Below, in pieces: positions 1-6,675 of a stretch of DNA of 11,680 bases (the stretch's first letter is position 1; every line of letters starts with the position of its first letter). A program made the position numbers and the translations under genes. The DNA is from JBFHIZ01 sp041596215 (GTDB lineage: Bacteria; Bacillota; Clostridia; Lachnospirales; Lachnospiraceae). The DNA is taken from NCBI GenBank assembly GCA_041596215.1, contig JBFHIZ010000051.1, forward strand, positions 1 through 11,680, in the 5' to 3' direction. The notes beneath the pieces were generated by a model that did no database searches, was not told the origin of the DNA, and saw only the letters and a list, made by a program, of their open reading frames with translations.

Positions 1-270
1 GTTGGTCCTATCCATTCCATGATTTTTTAAAAATTCATAGGCATGGTCTGCATACAACCTACAGCTTTCGTCTTGTAAAATCCTCGCACAAGATGAAAAA
101 AACCAAAGAATACGGCTATTTAAAATCATTCCTTTACTGGCCTTCCTGTCGACTTGCAAATCAAAATTCACAAGTCCAAAATATCCACCATGTTTTTCAT
201 CCATTAGTGCTTTCCAAAAAGGCAGCATTACTTCTTCTAAATGTTTCCTCGCTTGCTTATTTAAGTCCAT
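1..270 (-). CDS. Cellobiose 2-epimerase / N-acylglucosamine 2-epimerase family protein, N-terminal fragment cut by window edge
   Basis: This is the first 90 codons of a gene that continues past base 1. Translation begins MDLNKQARKHLEEVMLPFWK. Residues 18-30 (FWKALMDEKHGGY) are followed by FGLVNFDLQVDRKASKG, then the block NSRILWFFS at 51-59. This is the characteristic start of the AGE/cellobiose 2-epimerase (alpha/alpha)6-barrel family: FW..L.D...GG..G, then D..A.KG and SRILW.FS. The ATG at 270 has a GA-rich Shine-Dalgarno sequence (AGAGGG) a few bases upstream. Family members epimerise the reducing-end glucose of beta-1,4-linked disaccharides such as cellobiose, or N-acylglucosamine. The catalytic histidines lie later in the family and cannot be checked here, so the substrate is open; the spacing of the visible blocks favours the cellobiose branch. 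It lies 62 bases downstream of the S41 protease gene on the same strand, so it may be read from that operon or from its own promoter. Confidence 0.82.
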   Translation of the reverse strand, partial: MDLNKQARKHLEEVMLPFWKALMDEKHGGYFGLVNFDLQVDRKASKGMILNSRILWFFSSCARILQDESCRLYADHAYEFLKNHGMDRTN

Positions 271-318
271 ATTCCCTCTTATCCTGTCGTTCTCTTGACG
301 TTTTGTCCATCATCGTAC

Positions 319-347
319 TATATATCTCACTATTATTGTTGTGTTAA
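319..347 (-). promoter_or_regulatory. Weak candidate promoter for the epimerase gene
   Basis: On the minus strand a TTAACA hexamer (347-342) is followed after 17 bases by TATATA (324-319); TATAGT (322-317) is an alternative -10 at 19 bases. It overlaps the stop codon of the S41 protease gene and lies about 50 bases ahead of the epimerase ATG. The match to the sigma-A consensus is partial in AT-rich DNA, so this is only a suggestion that the epimerase gene could be separately transcribed. Confidence 0.22.
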
Positions 348-1601
348 TACTTCTACTGCCTTCTCCAGCTGATTGTCTATCCCTTGTTCTAAAAACAAAT
401 CCGAATCAAATTCCACTTCTATATCTGGATCAATTCCAATTCCATGAATATTAATCCCTGCCGGTGTATAGTATTCAGCAATCGTAAGTTTTACCGCTGT
501 TCCATCTCCCAAATCAATAATTCGTTGTACAATTCCTTTTCCAAACGTTGTTTCTCCAACAAGTGTACCAATGCCATAATCTTTGATTGCACCCGCTAAA
601 ATTTCTGATGCAGAAGCTGACTGTTCATTGGTAAGAACTACCAATGGAATCTGAATTTCATTTTTTCCATCACACATATAATCCGTACGTTCATCAAGTT
701 TATTTATCGTATACACAATTTCACCTTCTGGAAGAAGCAAACGCGCAATATTATTCACTACATCTAAACTTCCACCTGGATTTCCACGTAAATCAATGAT
801 TAAAGATGCCATTCCCGCTTCTTCAAGCTCTGTTTTTGCATCTTCAAATTGTTGAAGCGTAGTTTCTTCAAATTGCATAATTTCTATGTATCCAATATTA
901 TTGTCCATCATTTCATGCACAACCAATGGTGTTTCAATCTTATCTCTCATAATATCAATATCTACATATTCATCCAAATTTTCCCGATAAACAGTAATGG
1001 TTACGTAAGTTCCTTGTTCTCCTTTTACCAATGGTACTACATCCGCCGTCTCCATTTCATAACAATTCACACCGTCTACAGAAAAAATGATATCTCCAGG
1101 CAATACCCCTGCTTGTTCTGCTGGAGTTCCTTCCATAATTTTTGTAAATTCCGGGAAATCATATTCTTTATTATATCCAATATAAGCGCCCACTCCATAG
1201 TAAGTTCCTGATGCTTCTTCATTAAATGCATCAAGTTCTTCTTCCGAATAATAGTCTGAGTACGGATCATCCAGAGAATCAATCAATCCTTGATACACGC
1301 CATCCGCAAGCACCTCTGGTTCTACTTCATAGATAGAAAATAAGGAAATAGCTTTTTCCAACGTCTCTAATTTTGAAATAGTCTCTACGTTTAAAACCGC
1401 ATCTTCGCTCACATCTTCTGTTTCTACAACAGATGCCGTATTATCCAGAAAACGGTCTTTCAATTGATAGAACCCGAGCACGATAATAACTACAAAAGCA
1501 CTGACGAACAATCCCACGAGTAACCCGATTAGTATTCCGCCCAAAAACCCTTTTTTCTTTTTTTGGGGTTGATATATGTTTATGTTTTGATTTTTATCCA
1601 T
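333..1601 (-). CDS. S41 family C-terminal processing peptidase (CtpA/CtpB type), membrane anchored
   Basis: The product is a 422-residue serine protease acting outside the membrane. A short basic N-terminus (KKKK at 14-17) is followed by one hydrophobic segment at about 19-45, a signal anchor or uncleaved signal. A PDZ domain covers about 125-215 (YYGVGAYIG, then GTPAEQAGVLPGDIIFSVDG). The S41 protease core follows, with DLRGNPGGSLD at 270-280, NEQSASASEIL at 325-335 and TFGKGIVQ at 352-359. The expected Ser-Lys-Gln set is S330, K355 and Q359, with the same 25- and 4-residue spacings as in Tsp/CtpB, so the enzyme looks intact. The gene starts 19 bases after the M23 peptidase gene with an AGGTAG ribosome site and closes the ftsE-ftsX-M23 cluster. 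Known relatives degrade or process cell-wall hydrolases and signalling proteins. The M23 neighbour as substrate is inferred only from position. Confidence 0.95.
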   Translation of the reverse strand: MDKNQNINIYQPQKKKKGFLGGILIGLLVGLFVSAFVVIIVLGFYQLKDRFLDNTASVVETEDVSEDAVLNVETISKLETLEKAISLFSIYEVEPEVLADGVYQGLIDSLDDPYSDYYSEEELDAFNEEASGTYYGVGAYIGYNKEYDFPEFTKIMEGTPAEQAGVLPGDIIFSVDGVNCYEMETADVVPLVKGEQGTYVTITVYRENLDEYVDIDIMRDKIETPLVVHEMMDNNIGYIEIMQFEETTLQQFEDAKTELEEAGMASLIIDLRGNPGGSLDVVNNIARLLLPEGEIVYTINKLDERTDYMCDGKNEIQIPLVVLTNEQSASASEILAGAIKDYGIGTLVGETTFGKGIVQRIIDLGDGTAVKLTIAEYYTPAGINIHGIGIDPDIEVEFDSDLFLEQGIDNQLEKAVEVLTQQ

Positions 1602-1620
1602 TTTTCTACCTGTCTTTCAT

Positions 1621-2850
1621 TTATTGTAAATAATTCCAAGGAGATTGATATACTCCATCTTTTCTAACACCAAAATGTAAATGAGCCCCCGTTGATCTCC
1701 CTGTACTTCCTATTAAAGCTATGGTCTCACCTGACATCACTAAATCATTCTCAGATACATATAATTTTGAAGCATGCATATAGATTGTCATAAGTCCAGA
1801 CCCATGATCAAGCATCACATAGTTTCCCATGGTAGAACTATAACCTGCTGCTGCAACTACTCCACTATATGCTGCTAAAATTGACGTCCCCGAAGGTGCG
1901 GCCATATCTACCCCATTATGAAATTGGTCAATCCCTAAGATTGGATGAATTCTCCATCCATAATCACAAGAAATCCTAGTATACGATGGTGCCGGCCAAA
2001 CAAAACGTGAGCCATCATATTCTAACGTATATCCTTGCGCAAGTGCAATTGCTTTTCTTTCTTCCGTAACACTAGTTTCCAACTGCGCAATCATCGCATC
2101 CTGCTCTTCAATTTCTGCTAAAAATTCCTGAATTGCTGCTTCTTTGTTGGAAATATCTGCTTCATATTCTTCTATTTGTACTTGTTTTTCATTCAATAAA
2201 GAACTTACTGCTTCCTGTTCTTCCACCACATTTGCTTTTGCCTCATCTAATAGTTCTTTTTCTGCTGCATACATAGCTTCCATGGTTTCAACAGTATAAA
2301 CAGTATCTTGATATTCCAAAAGCATATTACGATCATATTCGGACAGCTTAGAAATATATTCCGCTTTATTTAATAGGTCAGAAAAACTACTTGAATCGAA
2401 TAGCAACTCAAAATATAGTGTGTCTCCCTTTTCATACATAAATTTTACACGAGATTTCATGGCTTCATATTGTTCTTCTTCTACCATTAATGCTTCGGAA
2501 AGAGATTTTCTTGTGATTTCAAGTTGTCCCTCTTTTTCAGAAATCAACGCTTCTAATTGTTCTAAATTATCGTTGATGATTTCTAATTGGGAATCCAATT
2601 GGCTAATATAACTTGCTAAATCATTTTTTGATACTTCCAATTCTTTTAGCATACTTTGCACATTGGACAAATCGGTTTCTAATTGTTCCTTCAATTGTTC
2701 CGCTTCATCAATCTTATTTTCCATGTCTTCAATACTGTCCGATGTAATTTCTCCAATCGTTACAGCACTTACAAAATTTTCATTTCGTAAAATGATGAAG
2801 CAAACAAGTAATCCCCCTACAAGAATTGTTTTCCATCGACGTTTTGTCAT
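1621..2850 (-). CDS. Murein hydrolase activator/peptidoglycan endopeptidase with coiled coil and M23 (LytM) domain
   Basis: A secreted protein of 409 residues. A signal peptide covers residues 1 to about 29 (KRRWK followed by a hydrophobic core ending near VSA). A long Glu/Gln/Leu-rich coiled coil runs from about 37 to 270 with a break near 140-165. A LytM/M23 domain covers about 285-405. Zinc and catalytic residues are all visible: H311 and D315 (HNGVD), H359 (YMHA), and H390 and H392 (GAHLHFG). This architecture matches PcsB, EnvC and CwlO-like proteins that FtsX controls at the division site. Unlike EnvC, whose LytM domain is degenerate, this one keeps the full metal site and so should cut peptide cross-links directly. 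The gene begins 16 bases after ftsX behind a strong AAGGAAGAGG site, which supports co-expression and interaction with FtsX. The exact bond cut cannot be read from sequence. Confidence 0.93.
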   Translation of the reverse strand: MTKRRWKTILVGGLLVCFIILRNENFVSAVTIGEITSDSIEDMENKIDEAEQLKEQLETDLSNVQSMLKELEVSKNDLASYISQLDSQLEIINDNLEQLEALISEKEGQLEITRKSLSEALMVEEEQYEAMKSRVKFMYEKGDTLYFELLFDSSSFSDLLNKAEYISKLSEYDRNMLLEYQDTVYTVETMEAMYAAEKELLDEAKANVVEEQEAVSSLLNEKQVQIEEYEADISNKEAAIQEFLAEIEEQDAMIAQLETSVTEERKAIALAQGYTLEYDGSRFVWPAPSYTRISCDYGWRIHPILGIDQFHNGVDMAAPSGTSILAAYSGVVAAAGYSSTMGNYVMLDHGSGLMTIYMHASKLYVSENDLVMSGETIALIGSTGRSTGAHLHFGVRKDGVYQSPWNYLQ

Positions 2851-2866
2851 GTGCCTCTTCCTTTTC

Positions 2867-3763
2867 TTATACGCTTAAATGTTTACGAACGGTACTAAAA
2901 CTTCCCAAAAATCCAATCCCCATTCCAAGCAATAAACATAGTGGAGTAAGTACTTCAAAAATCACTTGAACTGGTAGAAAATTTAATAATTGTGATAACA
3001 TATCAAATCTTGCAGCAATGTAAGAAATTACTTCACTATACAATACATGAATAATTCCAAGTGGAATAATCGCCCCAATAAAACCAATAATAATTCCTTC
3101 AAATACGAATGGTGCGCGCACAAAGAAATCCGTTGCACCAATATATTTCATAATCTGTATTTCCTCTTTCCGTATCGAAATTCCTATGGTAACGGTATTA
3201 CTAATCAAAAATATCGATACCGCTAGCAAAATAACAATGATACCTCCAGAAATATAGGTAATAAGCATGTTAATTCCACTGAGTGCAGTTGCTGCTACCT
3301 CAGAACGGTTAACTTCTCGGATGCCTTCAACCGATTCCAAATAATTAACCAATGTTGATTGCATTGAAATATCTTTTAAGTAGATCTCATAATTTGCAGA
3401 ATCTTCCAGGGGATTATCGGTAAAAACTACCGCAGCATCTCCAATATATTCTTCTCGAAATGCTTCCCATGCCTCTTCTGCAGATACATAATTTACATCT
3501 GAAACCTCAACACGTTTAGAAATCATATCTCCAATTTCTAAAATACGAGATTCCTCTAGACCTTCGTCAAAGAATACAGTAATAGAGACTCCCTCTTCTG
3601 CTGTTTTCACAACATGTTCAAAATTTGCAAGCACTGCATAGAATAGAGCTAACAAAAATAAGCATGCACCAATGGTTGCTATCGATGCAAGAGAAAACCA
3701 TCGATTTCGAAATATACTTTTAAACCCTTGTTTAAATGCGTAAAAAAACGTACTAATCTTCAT
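2867..3763 (-). CDS. ftsX: Cell division ABC transporter permease-like protein FtsX
   Basis: The product is an integral membrane protein of 298 residues with the FtsX layout. A cytoplasmic N-terminus (FKQGFKSIFRNRWFSLASIAT) leads into transmembrane segment 1. An extracellular loop of about 110 residues follows, including AEEGVSITVFFDEG and the N-P-L-E-D block, then three more membrane segments near the C-terminus. FtsX does not transport a substrate; with FtsE it passes ATP hydrolysis across the membrane to activate a peptidoglycan hydrolase, here probably the M23 protein encoded next. The ATG at 3763 was chosen because AAGGTGGG lies seven bases upstream and the protein then starts as family members do. 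A longer reading from GTG at 3790 adds nine residues and lacks a good ribosome site. The chosen start overlaps the end of ftsE by 11 bases, indicating translational coupling. Confidence 0.95.
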   Translation of the reverse strand: MKISTFFYAFKQGFKSIFRNRWFSLASIATIGACLFLLALFYAVLANFEHVVKTAEEGVSITVFFDEGLEESRILEIGDMISKRVEVSDVNYVSAEEAWEAFREEYIGDAAVVFTDNPLEDSANYEIYLKDISMQSTLVNYLESVEGIREVNRSEVAATALSGINMLITYISGGIIVILLAVSIFLISNTVTIGISIRKEEIQIMKYIGATDFFVRAPFVFEGIIIGFIGAIIPLGIIHVLYSEVISYIAARFDMLSQLLNFLPVQVIFEVLTPLCLLLGMGIGFLGSFSTVRKHLSV

Positions 3764-4562
3764 TTGAATACCCACCTTTTTCTTCATCACTACTAATCAT
3801 TCCTTGTTTCATCGTAATGACTCTTTTTTGCATGGCATTTACAATTTCACGATTGTGGGTAACAACCAGAACCGTAGTGCCTTCTTGGTTGATTTCCTCT
3901 AATAGTTTCATGATTTCCCAAGAATTTGTAGGATCCAAATTTCCAGTTGGTTCATCTGCAAGTAAAATACCAGGACGATTGATGAGTGCTCTTGCAAGTG
4001 CTACTCTTTGTTGCTCTCCTCCTGACAATTGTTTCGGTTTCGCTTTATATTTTCCTGCCAACCCTACCGTTGATAGAATTTGTGGAACATTTTTTCTGAT
4101 TTGTTTTGCAGGCACTTGAATAATACGTTGTGCAAATGCTACATTCTCATAGACATTTCTGTCCTTTAACAAACGGAAATCTTGAAAAACTACGCCCATT
4201 TTTCTCCGATATTTTGGGACTTTTTTACTTTTTATTTTTTTTACATTAGTCCCATCCACATAAATTTCTCCGAGGGTTGGTAATAATTCTCTTAATAACA
4301 ATTTAATAAGGGTTGATTTCCCAGAACCAGAATCCCCAACAATAAAAACAAATTCCCCCTTTTTAACTCTGAGATTAACTCCAGATAAAGCAGGTGCACC
4401 TGTTTCATAGGATTTATGCACATCCTGTAAAACAATAATATCGTCATCGGCAAGTTCAACAAACTGGCTCTTATTTTTCTTCCTTTTACCCCGTTTTGTA
4501 TTTAATTCAACTTCTGATTTTTCATGCACGGATTGTTTTTTTTCATAACCTGGACTTTGCAT
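3753..4562 (-). CDS. ftsE: Cell division ATP-binding protein FtsE with basic N-terminal extension
   Basis: The 269-residue ABC ATPase partners FtsX. Walker A is GDSGSGKST (76-84), the Q-loop glutamine is in VFQDF (about 127), the signature is LSGGEQQ (179-185), Walker B is ILLADEP (199-205) and the switch histidine is in VVTHN (236). The conserved FtsE fold starts near residue 41 (DIIVLQDVHKSYETG). FtsE proteins are usually about 220-230 residues, so this one carries about 40 extra at the N-terminus. The extra part is rich in lysine and arginine, with the run KRGKRKKNK at 23-31. The start at 4562 is well supported by GAGGAG seven bases upstream, and the only later in-frame alternative in the extension, GTG at codon 12, has no ribosome site. 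The gene follows the CdaR-like regulator gene after 62 bases that contain phased direct repeats, and it overlaps ftsX. Confidence 0.96.
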   Translation of the reverse strand: MQSPGYEKKQSVHEKSEVELNTKRGKRKKNKSQFVELADDDIIVLQDVHKSYETGAPALSGVNLRVKKGEFVFIVGDSGSGKSTLIKLLLRELLPTLGEIYVDGTNVKKIKSKKVPKYRRKMGVVFQDFRLLKDRNVYENVAFAQRIIQVPAKQIRKNVPQILSTVGLAGKYKAKPKQLSGGEQQRVALARALINRPGILLADEPTGNLDPTNSWEIMKLLEEINQEGTTVLVVTHNREIVNAMQKRVITMKQGMISSDEEKGGYSNED

Positions 4563-4582
4563 TTCTTCACTCCTCGTCTCTT

Positions 4583-4632
4583 AATACTGTATTGCTTCGT
4601 ATTGCTTTGTATTCATTGCGTATTTTAGTATT
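4583..4632 (-). repeat. Phased AATAC direct repeats in the cdaR-ftsE gap
   Basis: On the coding strand AATAC occurs at 4632-4628 (end of the regulator gene), 4624-4620, 4613-4609, 4603-4599 and 4593-4589. The steps are 8, 11, 10 and 10 bases. The last copy forms an inverted pair with GTATT at 4587-4583 (AATACAGTATT). Two units read AATACRAAGC exactly one helical turn apart. The block occupies most of the 62-base space ahead of ftsE and lies upstream of its ribosome site. It could be an operator array, a short slippage-born repeat, or chance in AT-rich DNA; binding by the upstream regulator is conjecture. Confidence 0.55.
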
Positions 4633-5695
4633 CAAAACTTTCCATGTATTTCATATATTTCACAACCATCAATGCAATTTTAAAAGTAATGGCATCTTCA
4701 AATACTCTCAAATCAAGTCCTGTTACTTTTTGAAGTTTATCCAATCGATAAACAAGCGTATTTCTATGAATATATAATTGTCTTGATGTTTCTGAGACAT
4801 TCAAACTATTTTCAAAAAATTTGTTAATTGTTGTTAGTGTTTCACTGTCAAAACTATCTGGACTTTTAGCTCCGAAAATTTCTTTAATAAACATTGTACA
4901 TAAAGAAAGGGGAAGTTGATAAATTAAACGTCCAATTCCAAGTTCGGAATATGCAACTACCGCACGTTCATCAAAAAATATTCTTCCTACGTCCATAGCC
5001 ATTTTCGCTTCTTTATAAGAACGACTTACTTCCTTAATTTCATTTACAACAGTACCAATTGAAACATAGGAATTATCAATGTGTGATGCAATTTTTGAAG
5101 CTATTTTTTCAATTGCACTTATATCTTCCGCTGCTGCCAATTCTTTCACAACAATTACACTATTTTCATCAACCGCTGTAACAAAATCTTTTGTATTTAC
5201 AATTAGGCTTCGAACTTCTTCTAATGTATTTGTCTCTTTTGACTTTTCTTTTTCAACAATCATAACTACTCTGCGAACATCTGTCTGTATATATAGTTTT
5301 TTCGATCTGCTATAAATATCTACTAATAACAAATTATCTAATAATAAGTTTTTGATAAAATTATCCTTATCAAATCTTTCCTTATATGCAACAAGTAAAT
5401 TTTGCAATTGAAAGGTTGCCATTTTCCCAACCAAATACGAATTTTCACCCGTACCAGCAGAAATCAATATATATTCTAACTGTTGTTCATCGTATATTTT
5501 AAAAAATTGGTAACCCTGCATTTCTTGACTATCTGCTGAGGTTTGTACAAATTCAGAAACAGCAGCCTCAAAATGTTCCCCCCCATGCATCGTGGTCGCA
5601 ATCGTTTTACCATCTGCATCCGCAACACATAATTCAACTTTTGCAATACTTTTAATTCCTTCGATTGTGTTTTGTAAAACTTGATTTGAAATCAT
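4625..5695 (-). CDS. CdaR/PucR family transcriptional regulator (sugar diacid recognition domain plus HTH)
   Basis: The product has 356 residues from the chosen start. The N-terminal part, roughly residues 1-125, resembles the sugar-diacid recognition domain of CdaR (ISNQVLQNTIEGIKSIAKVE, then DADGKTIATT). A central region around 140-260 fits the degenerate GGDEF-like domain of the PucR group. The C-terminus carries the PucR helix-turn-helix, NVSETSRQLYIHRNTLVYRL followed by DKLQKVTGLDLR. The ATG at 5695 has AAGGAG eight bases upstream. An in-frame ATG at 5725 would add ten residues but lies upstream of a TATAAT element and lacks a ribosome site. The gene is alone after a 137-base gap from cvfB and sits 62 bases ahead of ftsE. 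Family members sense small carboxylates or sugar acids; the ligand here is unknown. Its position suggests it may control the ftsEX-hydrolase genes or itself. Confidence 0.88.
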   Translation of the reverse strand: MISNQVLQNTIEGIKSIAKVELCVADADGKTIATTMHGGEHFEAAVSEFVQTSADSQEMQGYQFFKIYDEQQLEYILISAGTGENSYLVGKMATFQLQNLLVAYKERFDKDNFIKNLLLDNLLLVDIYSRSKKLYIQTDVRRVVMIVEKEKSKETNTLEEVRSLIVNTKDFVTAVDENSVIVVKELAAAEDISAIEKIASKIASHIDNSYVSIGTVVNEIKEVSRSYKEAKMAMDVGRIFFDERAVVAYSELGIGRLIYQLPLSLCTMFIKEIFGAKSPDSFDSETLTTINKFFENSLNVSETSRQLYIHRNTLVYRLDKLQKVTGLDLRVFEDAITFKIALMVVKYMKYMESFEY

Positions 5696-5703
5696 TTTCT
5701 CCG

Positions 5704-5709
5704 CTCCTT
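5704..5709 (-). promoter_or_regulatory. Ribosome binding site deciding the start of the CdaR-like gene
   Basis: AAGGAG on the minus strand lies eight bases before the ATG at 5695. The competing upstream ATG at 5725 has no comparable sequence before it, so this site fixes the shorter reading. Confidence 0.75.
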
Positions 5710-5716
5710 CTCTGGT

Positions 5717-5722
5717 ATTATA
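5717..5722 (-). promoter_or_regulatory. Candidate -10 element of the CdaR-like regulator gene
   Basis: A perfect TATAAT lies on the minus strand at 5722-5717. No good -35 is found at 17 bases (GAATCA is there), so if this is a promoter it is weak or activator dependent. It would give a very short leader that begins almost at the ribosome site. Other AT-rich -10-like stretches occur at 5745-5755. Confidence 0.35.
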
Positions 5723-5779
5723 CATAATTCACAATTTTTTGATTCGTTTTTTATAATAAATGACACCATATTATTATTC

Positions 5780-5795
5780 TAAGGGAATTCCCCTA
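5780..5795. promoter_or_regulatory. Imperfect palindrome upstream of the CdaR-like gene, possible operator
   Basis: The plus strand reads TAAGGGAATTCCCCTA. This is a 16-base palindrome with one mismatched pair and a perfect GGGAATTCCC core, standing out in an AT-rich intergenic region. It lies about 60 bases upstream of the candidate -10, between cvfB and the regulator gene. The stem is short and not followed by a T-run in the minus direction, so an operator is more likely than a terminator. No factor can be assigned. Confidence 0.3.
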
Positions 5796-5832
5796 AAAAA
5801 TCTATAGCTAAAACGTATTTTTTATGCACTTC

Positions 5833-6675
5833 TTATATTTTCTTTGTTTTTTGAATCCGATCCTCCAATATTTCTATTTTCCCCGCTTTTAAAAGCGTTC
5901 CCACGGCACGCTTAAACTCATTTTTACTCATTCCCATTTCTTCACGTATTTTTTCAGGAGAAGCCTTATCTGTAAAAGGTAAACTCCCTCCTTCATCCTC
6001 AATTGCTTCCATAACAGCAACTGCATCAATTTGCATTTGTAAATGAGCTTTTTGATGCAAACTCAAATCAATTTTTCCATCTTCTTTGATTGCAGTTACT
6101 CGTGCTTTTACCATATCACCAATTTTTTCCTTGCCCACAAATTCTTTGGATGGAACAAGTCCTGAATACTTATCGTCCACTGCAACGAAAGCCCCAAACT
6201 CTTTGCTAATTTGATAAATTCTTCCTTCGACCATATCGTCTTTTTTATACGGACTGTCAAGTGATAGATAGTCATATACATTCATTGTTGCACACAAACG
6301 TCCGCTCTTATCAAGATAAAGTGCCACTAGCACTTTCTCTCCTTCTTTTACTTTTTCTGTTTGCTCTCGATATGGTAAAAGCAAATCTTTTTCAAGTCCC
6401 ATATCTAAAAATGCGCCAATATTGCTCACTTCTTTTACCAACAATATGGCAACTTCGCCAAGCATAATTTTCGGTTCATGTATTGTCGCAATTAAACGGT
6501 CTTCCGAATCACGATAAATAAAAACCTCTATTTCATCGCCTTCCATTGCGTTTTCTGGCACTTGCTTTAAAGGCAATAGTATGGTCTCCTGATTTCCCTC
6601 ATTTTCCGCTAAATATACGCCAAAATCTACTTTTTTTACAAGTTCTAATGTTTGTTTTTTTCCTACTTGAATCAT
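5833..6675 (-). CDS. cvfB: CvfB-like S1 RNA-binding protein with C-terminal winged helix
   Basis: The 280-residue product has the CvfB/YitL architecture. Two S1-like beta-barrels lie at about 5-65 (TLELVKKVDFGVYLAE) and 70-132 (GEVAILLVKEVSNIGAFLDM). A more canonical S1 domain lies at about 145-207 (MVEGRIYQISKEFGAFVAVD, later LSLHQKAH). A winged-helix domain covers about 220-276 (LPFTDKASPEKIREEMGMSK, then FKRAVGTLLKAGKI). In staphylococci and pneumococci CvfB binds RNA and influences virulence-gene expression; its role in clostridia is not defined. The ATG overlaps the stop of the thioesterase gene (ATGA) and has AAGGA five bases upstream, so the two are translationally coupled. No clear terminator follows the stop codon. 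Confidence 0.92.
   Translation of the reverse strand: MIQVGKKQTLELVKKVDFGVYLAENEGNQETILLPLKQVPENAMEGDEIEVFIYRDSEDRLIATIHEPKIMLGEVAILLVKEVSNIGAFLDMGLEKDLLLPYREQTEKVKEGEKVLVALYLDKSGRLCATMNVYDYLSLDSPYKKDDMVEGRIYQISKEFGAFVAVDDKYSGLVPSKEFVGKEKIGDMVKARVTAIKEDGKIDLSLHQKAHLQMQIDAVAVMEAIEDEGGSLPFTDKASPEKIREEMGMSKNEFKRAVGTLLKAGKIEILEDRIQKTKKI

Noticed and set aside
93..347. Open frame of 84 codons on the plus strand
   Set aside because: It lies antisense to the epimerase fragment, which has clear family motifs, and has no ribosome site or recognisable domain.
849..1211. Plus-strand open frame of 120 codons inside the S41 protease gene
   Set aside because: Its translation is rich in Ile, Phe, His and Tyr as expected from the complement of AT-rich coding DNA, and it resembles no family.
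4530..4540. A8 tract in codons 7-10 of ftsE as a phase-variation or frameshift site
   Set aside because: The reading frame is intact, the tract encodes Glu-Lys-Lys-Gln normally, and runs of this length are common in AT-rich genomes.
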